From contig OZ025249.1 in NCBI GenBank assembly GCA_964019135.1, forward strand, positions 7,366,039 through 7,430,038: DNA of 64,000 nt. The letters are read 5' to 3'. Source of the DNA: Arenicola marina. Taxonomy: Eukaryota > Annelida > Polychaeta > Arenicolidae. The position numbers were made by a program, and so were the translations under genes. The first letter of the stretch is position 1. Each line of letters opens with the position of its first letter. The notes below the pieces were generated by a model. It was not told where the DNA came from. It saw only the letters and a program-made list of their open reading frames with translations, and did no database searches. Positions 31,186-44,599 of the stretch are shown in pieces.

Positions 31186-33064
31186 CGGAACAGTGCGCAT
31201 TCCATGGTACTCATGGGTCGCTGCTTATGCGGACGTCGATGCAACTTATTATCTTTCCTTTTTTTCATTATTGAAATCTTCCTGCTTAGGGTGTACTAAG
31301 AATAAGGCATAATACAATAATGTGTGGTATAAGGAGGGGAGAGGGAGGTGGGACGTTGTAGGGTAGGAACAGCTGGTAAGCTATTTGGTATCATGGCATC
31401 TGACACATAATATTCTAATATTATGTTTCTTCACACCAAAAGAAAACCTCTATTGATCGCGCCAGGCATCAAAACAACATCTAACCTGATCCTTATCCAC
31501 GTACAGAGATAGAAATCAATCATCTATTGGATTAGAAGAGACATGTCTGCTATAGTATGTCTGACCGTCATTCAACAGTGGCCTTCTACATCATCCGGGT
31601 TACTAAACGCTGATACCATGTCATCGAATCACCAGAAAAACTGGAACTATCTAAGTGGAAACCAGTAATCGTGACTGTAACAAGGGTGGAATGGCCAGTT
31701 TCACCCAGTTATCGGTATCATACAAACTCGTATAAAAACTAAAGTCACTGACCAACCTCCCACAGGAAGTGAGTGGGGTGGATGTGAGGATGAGCGACTA
31801 CAAGATTATATGTCACAGGGGGGGGGGAGGGGGAGGGGGGGGCATATTGATAAACTAACGAATAATTGCCAAGGTCACAAAGGTCACCAAGGTATCACTT
31901 ACCCCATATTTATGCGATGAAAACGATGGTGGCATTGCTTAAGATACACAGCAAATGTATATAATAACATGATGTTGATTATATGATAAGATATGAAGGG
32001 AAAGTATGTATGCGGAGATGATTTGCCATATCTCGAGAAAGACTTACCGTCTAGGTTTTCATAGGTCCCATAAGGCATTGCGAAGTTTGAGGGAAGCGAT
32101 TTCCCGACGACGCTACCAATCTGAAGAAGTCCGTTCAGCTATGATAGAGCTCTCTATGATCAGCTCCTTTTACCTGTGTCTGATCGGCTGCCAGTTAGTC
32201 CTTGTTCACCAGTTTGTAACATCTGAGTTAAATGTATGCAGCTGCTATCACTGAGAACCTCTGTTCTGACAAGTTATCGTTGGTTAGCTCCGTGTAGTTC
32301 CTTGTAATCCTTCTGCAGTTGATCCCCTTTCGCTGCAAAACCCCTCTCGTAGGGCCTTTATCCTGACTGGTTAGCTCCTTTCACCATCGTCGTGGTACAT
32401 CTTTGGTCCTGCTGATTGGTGCCTGGTAGCCACGACCCTAAAAATGCAGGTGTCTTTTTAGATAGAAGCGATATCAGCAACGTAATCGTCTCGGCCAACG
32501 TTTTGAGGAGCAACACAAATGTAACAGAGAACGGCATGGTCGTGTGTGCAGGGGTGGAGGTTCTGGGTCTGGGAGGGGGTGGGGAGTGGGGGGGGGGTGG
32601 TTACTGCTGTTATTTATTAAAGGCTGTTTTCCTGTCGCCGTCTTATCTATGTTATTAGACACGGTCGATGTTTCAGTGAATGCTGTTCGATACTAATATA
32701 TCGCTCGCCGCGAACGTGCTCGTCGTCTCGACGGCCCTTTAGTTCAAGAAGCTAAACATAATAATGTCAAAGTTTAGCTTGCATACATAAGGGTGGTATT
32801 GATTTATTGGCTGTTGTGGTAGATTTTCTTGCAGATGCTGTTTCACTGAGCAACCAACTTCAGTTACTGGTCCTCACATTGACGCGGCTGACAAAACCAA
32901 ACTGACAACTCCAATGCGATATTGCTAACAATATCATTCATTACATAAACCTTTGCAGAAGGGTTAGGTGGTGGAACAGTTAGGCAATACAATGTCTCCA
33001 TGTGTGATACCTCGGCCCAGGCCCGGCGGATAAAAGACACTAAGAGCCTCGGGACAAACGGGAA

Positions 33065-33140
33065 GTTCCCTTTGGTCTAATGCGTTAGGGGTTCACCCTG
33101 GATGCGAAGGGTCGCCGGATCGAATCCCGTCAGTTCGGGG
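33065..33140 (+). mobile_element. tRNA-like sequence, probably a SINE head
   Basis: The sequence TTTGGTCTAATGCGTTAGGG resembles the 5' half and A box of Glu/Asp-type tRNAs, and GGATCGAATCCCG is a good B box about 40 bp later. The acceptor stem does not pair and the anticodon arm is irregular, so this is not a working tRNA gene. A tRNA-derived SINE is the likely source. Confidence 0.45.
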
Positions 33141-35550
33141 TGTGAACTTGTGGGCGTCCATTCGGGCCTGGGACCGGATATACTGGACATGCACAGCATG
33201 AGAATCATTTCGGCAGCACTTGACGTGAAACAGACTAAATGCTGCATGGGGTATGGGCGCCATGGTATCCTCTCGTCATAGTCTAGATAGTCTACATATC
33301 ACCCTAACGATAAACGCCGTTACAAACCGGTGCCAGGTACGACCGGGGTAACTTACCTGCATTTGTTGACGCCTTCCGTCGGCGCTCACGTTGCGTGTAG
33401 GTATGTACATGCGTCGGACTTTTAACACCAGTCAGCTTAACCTTTAGAAAGATCAAAAAAAATAAAGCGATCGATTCTGAACGATGGCGGTGGAAAATGT
33501 CTGCTTAAATCGATCAGAAACATTGACTGGGGGATCGACAACCAATGGCAATTGGGCATCGGCAACCAATGGCAGTTGGGCATCGAACCTTAGCATCATC
33601 GTGACCACTTTGCATATGCGACACGTTGAGTACACGGAATGTTGATCCCTGGTGTAAGCAAGTCAGTGCTTTCATACATGACCACTTCCCACTTCCACGC
33701 ATCATTACCGGAACAATTTTAAACGATTCAACTGCTGGGTTGTTCGGCGGGATATGACACGCGTTCGTCGCTAAAGGACAGATTCGTCGTCTTCAAGGCG
33801 AGACCGAACTAATCAGGTGAGCCATGCTGGTAGGAATAAGTCGCTATAGATATCTCATCAAGATTCAACGCAAGGACACAATGGTGTGCCACTACAGAAA
33901 TCCCAATGCTTGCAATAGGATTACCTATGTGAATGTCTTGAAATTTCTTTCATGGAGCGTTTTACATAAATGAATAATCATTACGTTAATTAGAAATGCG
34001 ATCTGTTCTCTCAAGGATAGATTGTTCGGCGCTACGACGAAGATTTGACATAATACCAATGCTGATTTAAACCGGAAGAAATTCATCGTAAGATGAGGCA
34101 AAAATAGTAGTAGTATTAGTAGTAGAAGCCACACATACGTAGCAACATCAACTTCAGTAATAACATGCTATATCAGGAGGTGTGGTACAAATAGTCTCGT
34201 AGAGGGGTTAGCATTACTAATTTGGCATATGCAGATATTACTTTCTTCCAAGGCAAGAAGTATACGCCATTAGGAATGGACTTGCTGGTGGTTTTATATA
34301 AAACGAAGATGGATATGTTAAGAAATGGACGTCAAGATAATATGTGCAGTGAAGTTCTACAACATATTTTGAAATATAGTCTTTTGCATAGTTTGTAGAC
34401 CAATGTTCATAGATATAGCTTGAAACATTGAAATAAAATAAAATTGCGAATATGGTAAGGGAGGTGTGGGTGGGCTTGGTTCAAAAGCATTCACCCTCCT
34501 TATCTAGATATAGTCATCGACCATACACCATCTTCTCGCACATTGGCATTTTGTGTTGATGTATTATATCGGGGGGAGTGAGGACAGTGGCGCAATTCCA
34601 ATAATAGACGTGGTAGATGGAGTAACACTTAAACGTTAAATATAACTATAAATGCCGTAGATGTGTGCAAGATTAATGGTGCATTTTCAATGTTACATGT
34701 ATTAACGACCGTGGTAGTGATAACATTAAAAGTCCTTCATAGTAGATTCAAGCAATAAAGAACTATTAGGAATTTTCGCATGAATATAAATTAGCATAAT
34801 CCACTTGCATTACCTTCGATCTATTTCGGTTCGTTCTTGTCTCGAATGTCAATTAAAGTTGTGACGTGAGAGTGGACCCTCGGGATGTAGACGGGTCAAG
34901 ACATCCGGATTAGCGGTGCTAATCCTGGGTTTGCCAGTCACAATCCTCCCCCGAAGCCTCCTCAGACCCTGTGGTAACTGGCGTCATCCACGGTGTATGA
35001 GTACAGGAAGTTTATGTGTAACTGAGTCACGTGAAGCTTGCACAGACAGGGGGTCCCCGTATGATGCTTCTACGCGCTGCTGCTAGGTAACGAAACACGA
35101 TGACATAGGGCTAAACAGTGTCATATAGCGTATTATAGAAACATGCTGGCCCTGCATTGTAAGCTCAACCGTTGTAGGGGTATTGTGGGTATTGCATTCT
35201 GCCTGTTACAAGGGTGGAGTTGGTTAGGCCGTGTTGTGGTAGCTTTAGAGGTGGTAGTGACATTGCGGTCGCCCGTTGGACTGGCAACATCGACCGATCT
35301 GTATGCAACAGGTGTTCAATATTATTCAAATTGTAGTTAAATTGCTTTTCGAGGCAACCGGTCTCGGTGCCCTTTGTTATCAACACAGTTTTTGTGTGTA
35401 TGCCACTGCGTTTAAACAATGCAGGGGTGATAGCAAGGTAGGCGAAATATTAAAATTATTACGGGAATGCAACGAGGGTCATCGGTTCACTGTAGTCCTT
35501 TTAAGTGTTGAATGTGCGGTTCACCATATGCAATTATATATGATATACCT

Positions 35551-35575
35551 ATATATATATATATATATATATATA
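35551..35575. repeat. (TA)n microsatellite
   Basis: About twelve TA dinucleotides. Confidence 0.9.
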
Positions 35576-36224
35576 CAAAATCTGCAAAAATATAATTGTA
35601 TGAAGCACATCCACCGGCATAAAGCATTCGACGTTCCGTTGGCCACGCGCTCTCATGTTGGGGAAGTCGTTTGTGCTCTGGGGTAGTGACTTCCGGTCTG
35701 ATGGCTCATGAATACACGGGACCCGCTTGACTCCCAGTGTAAGCACTGGGCTGGTCGGTGGTCATGGGGTCTTTCGGATGACCGGTTCAGTGAAGGAGTG
35801 AAGAGGCGGGAGGGAGCTCTGGTTAATCCCTCGGCGTAAGTTTTCTGAGCTCATCCCTCGCCGACCCGCTGGTCGCTCCCTTTTGGAGAGCTCACCTCAA
35901 CTCACCCATGCTGTCATTTTCCGATGGAATCCTTGTCTTCATGTACATGAGCCTACATGTCACTCCCCACCCCCGTCCCCTCCCGACCGAGCCACGTCAT
36001 GAATGTGATAAGCTTAAATTAAAAAGCGGCAGCGGAATGTCACAACAAACCATGACTATGATATGAAGCGAGTATTGCATATCGTGTTCTAAATCTCAGT
36101 TATGCGGATCAAAGTTCAACCGGAAAACTGATCTCCGGAGTCATGTGATAGCAATAGAACTATAGCTGTAGCTCTCACATCCGGTTTGCTCCGTGATCAT
36201 GTTGGTATGGATTATATCTACCCT

Positions 36225-36225
<1 letters not shown>

Positions 36226-36266
<41 letters not shown>

Positions 36267-36302
36267 TCTCCCTCTCTCTCTCTCCTTTCTCTCTCTCTCT
36301 CT
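36226..36302. repeat. (TC)n microsatellite
   Basis: A nearly pure TC tract of about 75 bp with a few CC interruptions. Confidence 0.95.
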
Positions 36303-37433
36303 GCTCTGTAATGATGTCATCTATGTAAGAAGCACCCGTACCGCGGTATCGCCAGCATGACACTTATATCGCATTATATCAAGCTCTGAAAAATGTCCTA
36401 TACAGCACATAATTACCATAAACATAAGGCCACCGAAAGGGCATATTAATAATAGTGATATACACCGAAAACAAAGAGCCATTGACTCTCTACTAACCTT
36501 AGGTATATTACGGTAAACAGTTACAGTGAACAGGAGCTGTTTTCGTTTCGTACACGTCCGCCATGGTCGATAGGTGGCGTAGAACAGAGACGTGTCTAAG
36601 TTACTTCATCATATCTCACCCAATGCTACCAAGGTGGTAGACGTTTATCGCCATCTGGTGGCAAAGAAGATCATTAGAGATTCCCTCGCGCGGTAGGGAT
36701 TATTGAAGTCATTGGAAATGTCATCGGGTGATAGTTTACTCCTTGTCATGGCCACCTGCCTTTAATTATTCAAACATTAATAGATCGACTCGATCTTCCA
36801 CCAAGCTCGCCCTTATCCCACCCCACCCATCCAACACCATCCTAGCGGGCGATACGATAACTTGGCCTGATATCACATACCAGGGTTCCGCAGTCTGTCA
36901 CCCCCCCCCCCCACCCATGTCTATCGAATGGCTAATCATAGAATCGCTTCAGTACACACTCGCGGTTCTATGGCACTCCGGCGGCCGCTCTCCCAGGGCT
37001 ACGCAATGCAACGCAACGGCGGGTCAAACAATATCACACGGTGTCAAGTGTGCTTTCACAAAATAAGAAAAGACTACATGCAGAATGGACAAAACTTATT
37101 GATAATCAGTAAAACAAACTAGATGCGCAGGCAACTAGTAGTGTAATAAAGCATGAGACGGCGTAGGCCTTGAGACTCACCCAGAGCAGCGGGCCACGCA
37201 CCGCCCGTACCACGTGACCGGAACCACATGGAGTGTCACAGCCTCGTTTTCCAACAGCTTCCCCGCTCCGATATCTTCTGAATATACGCGTACGTTACTG
37301 TTACCTATACGACGTGCTTTGGGATCTCGAATGCGAATGGACATTTAATTCGATAAACTGAAAGTAAACGTGTTGTTTCGATCGTTATATTGAACCAGGG
37401 AAGCTTACACACAATGTGAACATTCAGCTGATC

Positions 37434-37508
37434 AACAGCTAAACTAACTGGTGGTGCATAATGACATGATTGACAGCTAAACTAACTGGTGGTGCATAAT
37501 GACATGAT
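37434..37508. repeat. 37-bp tandem duplication
   Basis: Two almost identical copies of a unit starting cagctaaactaactggtggt and ending gacatgat. Confidence 0.88.
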
Positions 37509-38084
37509 CGATAGCTAGCCTGACAGCTGAATTTTAGCGAACTGCGTTGAGGAGGAGATTGGAGTTGTCTATGCCTTTCCGAGGCAAAACGACTAAAACA
37601 GCGTGACAGGATTGTAAAGGATTGTAAAACGCACTATTCGCCGCACTGTTTCAGGGGAGTGATCGCCTTGAAGCCGCGTATTGGCGCCCCATTGGATTTT
37701 CCGTCGTGCATTGACATCGATATTCTGACGCCTACATTGGTGTACTTGATACCTCAATATTATCCATCAAACCCTTGACAAAACAGGAAATAAGATACCA
37801 GAGGCGGACTGAAAGATCGATTTTCAAGTCGTAAAGGCCTAACGCCAAGGGGTTTTTGTTGTGTAACCATAACGTTTCTTCTGTTAAATAAACACGAATA
37901 CCGAGCAAAAGGAAGAAATAAAATAATGGGATGGGATGAGCATAATATAATAACATGTCCCATAATCAATGTTTCATATTTCACTTAAAACTATGAATAA
38001 GAGAATATTGAAAAAGGTTTGCGTTCATCGTTGAACGAGTAGTGGTAGTAATGAGGTGGGATGGGATGGACATCCACCAGAGGC

Positions 38085-38160
38085 AGGTGCCCGGGGCGCG
38101 AACCCGTGACCTGTTGATCTGACGCTCTGCCGGCTTACCACCTGGGCTCGGGATGCTCCC
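38085..38160 (-). mobile_element. tRNA-like sequence, probably a SINE head
   Basis: On the minus strand TGGTAAGCCGGCAGAGCG resembles an A box and GGGTTCGCGCCCCGG is a clear B box about 35 bp later. The stems do not close into a normal tRNA, so I read it as a tRNA-derived SINE fragment. Confidence 0.5.
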
Positions 38161-38595
38161 CGCGAGTACCGGATGTGTGTCGTGTTATGGGAAAAATCAT
38201 CCAAGTTGTAAAATCTTTTCAGCATGGGGGTCCAGAAACGAAAGCTGATAATTACATGGTATTTGTCATCTTACAGTAAACTGTTTAAAGATTACTCTTT
38301 ATTTCTACATGATGTAATACCTTAATTTGTTCTTCGTGGGACGGCTTTGGTCACCATTGACATCCAGATTCAAGTCGCTTATTGTTAGCATGTAGAATTT
38401 TCATCATTCGTGACGTCATAGCCGACGGACCCACGTGAATATCTGTCATACTGTATCTCTCAGGCTGGTGAGGTATCGATCCTCTTACAGTAGCCTTACT
38501 CTACGTCATATGACATGACCAAGTACTAAATAACTAAGCTTATGAATACTATCACGTCAAATGGGTTTATATTGTTCTATACCTCTTTCCCTCAG

Positions 38596-41500
38596 ACTCG
38601 CGTGTTGACCCAGATCCCGCGTGGCTCGCTCCCTGCCTGCGGCGTTGGACCGACAGGCCGCGCACCAGCCTCCAGGATTGAGTACCACGTCAAGCTGCCC
38701 CGCCAGCGGCCCCACCGGGTCTCCACGTCCGAGGACTTGGACGCCGCCGGACTGCTCCCGCCGCCCTATGACCGCCCCTTGTGCGAGCGCCGCCATGTCG
38801 AGTTCCTGCTGGACGACCTAGAGCTGGAGTCCAAGCGGAGGATGGTGCTGGAGCCGACCCCGCCACAGATGAGGATGAGCTGCTCCACCAAGCTGCGGGA
38901 AGCCATCCTCACCAGCTTCAGCGTCGTCTGCCTCTTCTACGTCATCGACCTGGGCTTCCACAAACTGAGCGTTGTCAGGGACGACGCGACCCTGGCCAGG
39001 GTGGAGGCGATCGCTCGTCGCTATGGAATCGACCCGGTGGTGTACACCCAAATCGAGGCCGCCCGCAACGCCAACGCCCTAGTCATGAGGCTCGACAACC
39101 AGGACGCCATCTTGCGGGAGATTGTCTCCAGCCGCCGCGAGGGGGCGGACCACGTGGACAGCGCCATCAACTTCTACCAGTACAAGCTGGGCTTGGAGCG
39201 GGTCTACTGGGAGAACAAACACGAGGTGCTGGGCATGCGCAAGAGACTCAATGTCCTGAACGAGGAGCAGGTCCCGGCCGAAGATCCGGAGCTGATCCAG
39301 ATCACGCGAGAGTTCTGGATCCACCCGCCGTCGCCGCAGCCGTATAACCTGGAGTCGGTCAACATGTCGGACGCGTCGATGGGACAGAGCGAGCTGGTGG
39401 ACAGTCTGCTCAATGGCCTGGTGAGCCCGTCGCCCCAGCAAGCCTGTAGCCTGTCACTTTAACGTTTATATATTTATATTGTCACCCGGTTAACACTCTT
39501 ATACTCTGATCAATTCGAGTAACACGTCGACTGTTTGACGTAAGTGTCCAAGCCGGATGTAGAAAAACAATCCTCTGGTGAATTACAGAACGGTTCAATA
39601 TGCTTCGTCTGTATTAAATAATCAAATACGTGCCGAGTACCAGAAACCTACAACTTGGTACTAACCCTAAAAATCAACGTTTCATATTTCACTTAAACAA
39701 TGAAACAATACATTGACACAATTATTATTGGGACCAGCTCTGCTGAACCTGGGTAGGTAGCGTTTTAGCGCCATTAATTCGATCGGCCTTTCATGGATCA
39801 CTTGCCTTGTTCACGCACTCGGCCATTTGGTCGGGGAATATTTACCTTGATTACCTTCCCCAGGGACAAGTATTTCTACAATGTTGCACTAGATACATAC
39901 CGCGTATCTTTCAGAAATGTTTTTTTCGGTGTAACGTTATTTAATTTAAGAGGTTTAATAACGAATTTCCATGTGAATAAGCACTTCAGTGTTTGGATAA
40001 TGCGAATATCTGTACAGCTAGTGCGTACAATCAATCAAAGACGACAATAATAGGCAAATAAGTACATACGTATATGTATTATTTTTATACATTTTCATAT
40101 TTTTATATGTACTATTTTTTATTGACCTACCTCAATTGTACTCAGATGAACTTAATGGATCGCTTTGTCTCCGATATATATACATGGAATATTTAAGTTA
40201 CATTCAAGCGAAGAGGAAACCAGAACATAAAGCATTGCCCCAGTTGGTGACTCTACCTTCGATCTAGCGATGTGATCACAGCTCTATTCACGAAGGCATT
40301 ACATCATTTGTTTCCATGTATGTCGTAAAAGTTTGACATTCTACAGATAACCTATGTTGTCTTCAGGATTCTCAGAACGAAGATAAACCATAACACTCTG
40401 CTGAACCCTTTGCAGCGCGATGGGTTCTTCGTGGAGGCGGGGGCCCTGGACGGCGAGACCCGATCCAACACTCTCTTCTTCGAGCGGGAGAGGGGCTGGA
40501 CGGGTCTGCTGGTCGAACCCGGCCCGGGCAACTACCGGATCCTGCTGAGCAAGCACCGGAAGGCGTATATGAGTCCGGCGTGCCTGGGGGACCAGCCGTA
40601 CCCCGTGGACGTGAGTGGGGGGGGGGGGGGGGGCACACAGGCCGAGGAGTGTCATGTCGCTTTAGGGATTAACCAACATTTCCTGCAAAAAACAATCCAT
40701 TTGTATCAGAAATGAAATGTTTTAGCATTTAATTACATCCATATGTAGATTTCTCATATTGATTTGGGACCAATCATCTGGTTTCATCTGTTTGTCTGGC
40801 ACTTTTTTCTCAGGGTTAATGCATATTTTACAAAATATCGATCTCCCGGCAGAGGGCGTTCCGTTTAAGCTATAGTCCCTCTCCCCCACCCCGTGAGATT
40901 TAACCATCAGAATTATCCTACATACGCGAAAATTGAAAATAAATCTAATCGAAGATATATTCGCAGTTTGGCATCAATTACGTCAATGTAGGTATTGGTA
41001 CCGTACCGGATTAATTCATTCGATTTTGGTTGACTAGAAGCCATGTTACTTTCGAACTATATTTTCGAGTTTGATCGAGGTCAAAGGCCTGAAGCGCTGT
41101 GAACTTTGACCCCGTGTTATTTTGAAATATTTGTTGGCGTAACTCTGCCGTTATGATCGTAGGACAACGGAAGTTCTATACTTTTCTAATTCTGCATCGG
41201 AAATACAAACTTCAACCTAACAAACCCTCACAAAACCTTTTGTGACCCCAGCACCGTTGAGGTCAACCGTGAGGTTGGCGGTTACGTGGGGCAGAGGTGA
41301 TGTGAGGAACGAGCTCCCTCTGCTGGCAGAGTGACAAAATGTAAGATAAACCAGCAAACACAACTCCATCAACGTCTGCGGAAGCCATTTATTAAATAAA
41401 TGTTTTCATGGACCAATTTCGTTCTTTCCGCCGTTTGTTTGGTATTTTCGCCTTTTGTTTGTTCAATGTATCATTTCGCTTTACTCCAGACGTTGTTCCA

Positions 41501-41897
41501 CAAAGGTCGGAATCGCGGGCGTCTGTTGGACCGTCGCGAGGCCTTCGACTGGGTGACAGGACAACACATGAAGCTCCATTCCACCGAGGTACAGTGCTTC
41601 CCCCTCGTCACCTTGCTGCTGGCCCTCAACCGGACGCAAGTCGACTACCTCAGCCTGGACGTGGAGGGCGATGAGCTGGACGTGCTCCGGGCCATCCCTT
41701 TCCACAGGGTCAACATCACCGTGCTCACGGTGGAGTTCAAGCACGCACGGGAGGGCAAGGACGCCATCAGGGTCTTCATGGACAGTCAGGGGTACGCCTT
41801 GGTGGCCGAGCTCTCCCGTAAGGACAACCTCGCCAACGACTATGTATTCCTCCGCCGGCAGGACGCCGATGAAAGCTTCGCGGCGTACGTCGTGTGA
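38596..41897 (+). CDS. Star-like type II membrane protein with FkbM methyltransferase domain, 5' exon missing
   Basis: Exons 38596-39420, 40416-40610 and 41490-41897 join in phase 0 (acceptors ccctcag, tttgcag, actccag; donors GTGAGC, GTGAGT) to give 475 aa, ending in TGA at 41895. The first exon encodes a proline- and arginine-rich cytosolic part, one anchor (ILTSFSVVCLFYVIDLGF, about residues 104-121 of this part) and a luminal stretch. It ends in MGQSELVDSLLNG, which continues straight into RDGFFVEAGALDGE in exon 2. That motif, LLVEP, and LSLDVEGDELDVL in exon 3 mark the FkbM methyltransferase fold. Drosophila Star, which helps export EGF-family ligands, has this architecture. Whether the protein methylates anything is unknown. 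No initiator Met is convincing: the in-frame ATG at 38542 lies before the acceptor, so an upstream exon is expected. Confidence 0.82.
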
Positions 41898-42170
41898 TTG
41901 AGGCAAAACGGTGAGGGGTGGCGGAGCGGGGAGGGACGAGGCGGGGAGAGGGGTGGCGGAGCCTTGAGGGACGAGGCGGGGAGAGGGGTGGCGGAGCAGG
42001 GAAGGACGAGGCGGGGAGAAGAACGAGGCGGGGGGGGGGCGGGGCGAGGCGGGTGGTGGGGGGGGGGGCAGCGGGGAGGGACGCGGTGGGGGGAGGGGTG
42101 GCGGATCGGAGAGGGATGAGGCGGGGGGAGGGGTGGCGGAGCGGGGAGGGTCGTGGCGGGGGAGGGCGAA
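41898..42170 (+). repeat. G/A-rich repeat in the 3' UTR of the Star-like gene
   Basis: Repeats of gaggggtggcggagc and gggagggacgaggcgg type, period about 35 bp, begin within 20 bp of the stop codon. The frame stays open for 73 codons beyond the TGA, but this is because the unit lacks stops. Confidence 0.85.
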
Positions 42171-42951
42171 TCTCAGCAGATATCCATAGCGCGAACGTCG
42201 ATCATTTGTCGAACGTAAATCCTGTCAGCATTTCTGAGAGTTACGTGGCTTGACAAAGGATGATACATGTAGTTATCTTCATTGTTTGGTGACTTACGAG
42301 AACGTTATGACGAGTCACGTCTGGCTGCCAAGCATAGCTCGACGCGCTGAGTGTGATGGATACACGTCATTTTGGGTGAAATGTGGAATGCCATATATCA
42401 TACTGACCCATAACGCAATAAGCAGAACTGTATGCACGCACTGACAGTTCTACATGCGCTGTGGCTCTCTTATCTGGAAATAATTCGGTTGTATTATCTA
42501 ATAGAGTTAGCGCTGATCAGTCTTTCCCCAATATGTATAATCACACCCACCTTTCTTAATGAAACAAAATGGCGGCTGATAACTTTAATCATATTGTTCT
42601 TCATGTCGACGAATGGCATGCCATCTTGATATACACTTCTATTTATATATTTATTTTAATACGGTTAGATTCTAACTGGTTTTACAGCTTCTCATGCTTG
42701 TCCTTTCAAGCGCCGCGTATGCATCCTAAACTAGAAGTATATTCCCAACAAAGTACGTGTTTATGATGTGATTATTGATACACGCTTTAAATAATTGAGC
42801 ATATGCTAAGTGATATATATTAATATATATGTATTTAGTTAGTTAATTTAATTGTGTAGGGAATCAAGAGACTAAGGATATGCGGACTGCAGTACAGTTC
42901 CCTGATGGGGCTGATGAGGCAGTATTTTGTACATTTGTATAGACATTTTGT

Positions 42952-42957
42952 AATAAA
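42952..42957 (+). terminator. Polyadenylation signal AATAAA, Star-like gene
   Basis: The hexamer lies in ttttgtaataaatcattgg, followed by a GT-rich stretch, about 1.05 kb after the stop. It is the first canonical signal I saw downstream on the plus strand. Confidence 0.6.
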
Positions 42958-44599
42958 TCATTGGGGTGTGATGTGAAAGATCGCATTATTATTGTTATTA
43001 TTATTATTGGCTTACTATTAGCTGACAGTGGTGCGTTAATTACGTATTCGTCAATTCATAGCAGTATCTGTCAATATAAAGACCACAATGCTGAACCCAG
43101 ACTATGGGCCATCGTGATTGAATATCTTTGAAATCTCAGAACATAATTCTTCATAATGCGCTCATCTTTATTCAATAATGCAAATACATCGAGTATGCCA
43201 GAACCTACATATTTACGTGTGACACTATGAGGTATGCGTTATTCCATTACCGCAGAATGAGTTCATTACGTGCATGATTACGTAACGATGAATGACACAC
43301 TATATTCTAAAGAAACCACGTGACGTACGTCTCGAGTAATACAGGTCAGAGTGAAGCTTTCTGTACACGAAGCGAGTATGAAACCACGTGTTGGCACAAA
43401 ACGTGCTCCGTACCCTGGCAGCTACCATGGTTGGATACTCATTTTGGCATCAAAAAAATGGAAAAAGTAATGGAATAAATAAGAATATTATGTCAACTTC
43501 AAAAACCCAAAAACTAATTTTATGCCCCCGAAATATGGATTTGTCCATGCGTGGATCAGGCAATGTGGTCAGAATGTGGAGTTCTCTGCATCACGTTGTC
43601 TTCCTAGCAATCACTCTTCCCTCCACCGCCCCCCACCCCACCCCTCCCCTCCCCGCCCTAGCAAACATACTCCCCATATAATGTTGGTGCACTTCTGTAA
43701 TCCCCATCAGAAGAAAAGTCAACAAGACAGCTTGGAATGTAGCGTTATTTCACTCAGTGACAATTTTCAGTGACAATATACCCACATGCTGTGCAAACTT
43801 AAAGCTATGTATATTAAAGATGCCAGCTGCATAACATTGCATGGACTATACCATGCGGGCGTCAACTCATGCCACATGAGGAAAAGAGAAGTAAAAAAAA
43901 GATACATCTCAGTCAATAATAGTCAATAATAAAGTAATGAATCACAACATACGCGTAGAACACATTGCACCAACAGCTAACTAATGAGAAATGAGAGGAA
44001 ACTTAATACAATGCGACACTGATCATGTCACTGCCGATCAAAGTGACGGTCCCGAGGTCGCTCACAGGAGTAAAATATGAAGTTAACCAAACCGTAATTC
44101 GCCGATAGATATATATATGGCTTTTAAAATGCTTTACTTCATAACATAGCGCCAGATTTATACATTCATGTTACAATGTCATGCCAAAGATCGGTCGATA
44201 TGGGTGTCATGCTGAACTGATCACGAGATACGGTAACAAAGTAGGATAGCAGAATTACGCAGGCGATTTGATTTAGGGGTGTATATGCTGGTTATGTCCG
44301 ACAAGTAGTATTTTACATATTTTAGCACTACGAAAAGATATTTTGGTCAAACGTGGCGGCCCTTTCTGTTCGTCGTCCCGCGGCGTTCTTCCTCATTGAA
44401 AGCTGCAGCAAGTGGTATACTATGCGCCATTAGGTAAGCTTTAATAGTGCTTAGATGTGACTTCCTTCCGCTGATTTATTTAATGGATATGCTATTGATA
44501 AGACCCTTCAAGTACGGTCACACATACCGCGTATGACGGAGACACACTAAAGCTTGACAGAGATACTCACATCAGCATGAGACGATGGCCGCCATGATA

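Larger units (their letters stand above)
23426..38595. other. Gene-poor region, 15 kb
   Basis: Between the peptidase start and the first visible exon of the Star-like gene I found no exon I can support on either strand. The open frames are short, lack splice context, or lie in repeats. The region holds a purine-rich tract (23480-23640), the 41-bp array (27655-29010), degenerate 60-bp repeats (30940-31185), TA and TC microsatellites, and tRNA-like fragments. The missing 5' exon of the Star-like gene is probably in here. Confidence 0.5.

Noticed and set aside
33065-33140. Functional tRNA gene
   Set aside because: A and B boxes are present, but the acceptor stem does not pair and the anticodon arm is irregular. 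The same holds for 38085-38160 and 46130-46240.
38542-38595. Start codon of the Star-like gene at 38542
   Set aside because: A strong pyrimidine tract and ctcag acceptor end at 38595, after this ATG, so the ATG is more likely intronic. The true start is probably in an upstream exon.
38781-39441. Other frames and the antisense frame across the Star-like exon
   Set aside because: Shadows of a GC-rich coding exon. The frame kept is the only one that shows an anchor, splices on, and reads into the FkbM motifs.
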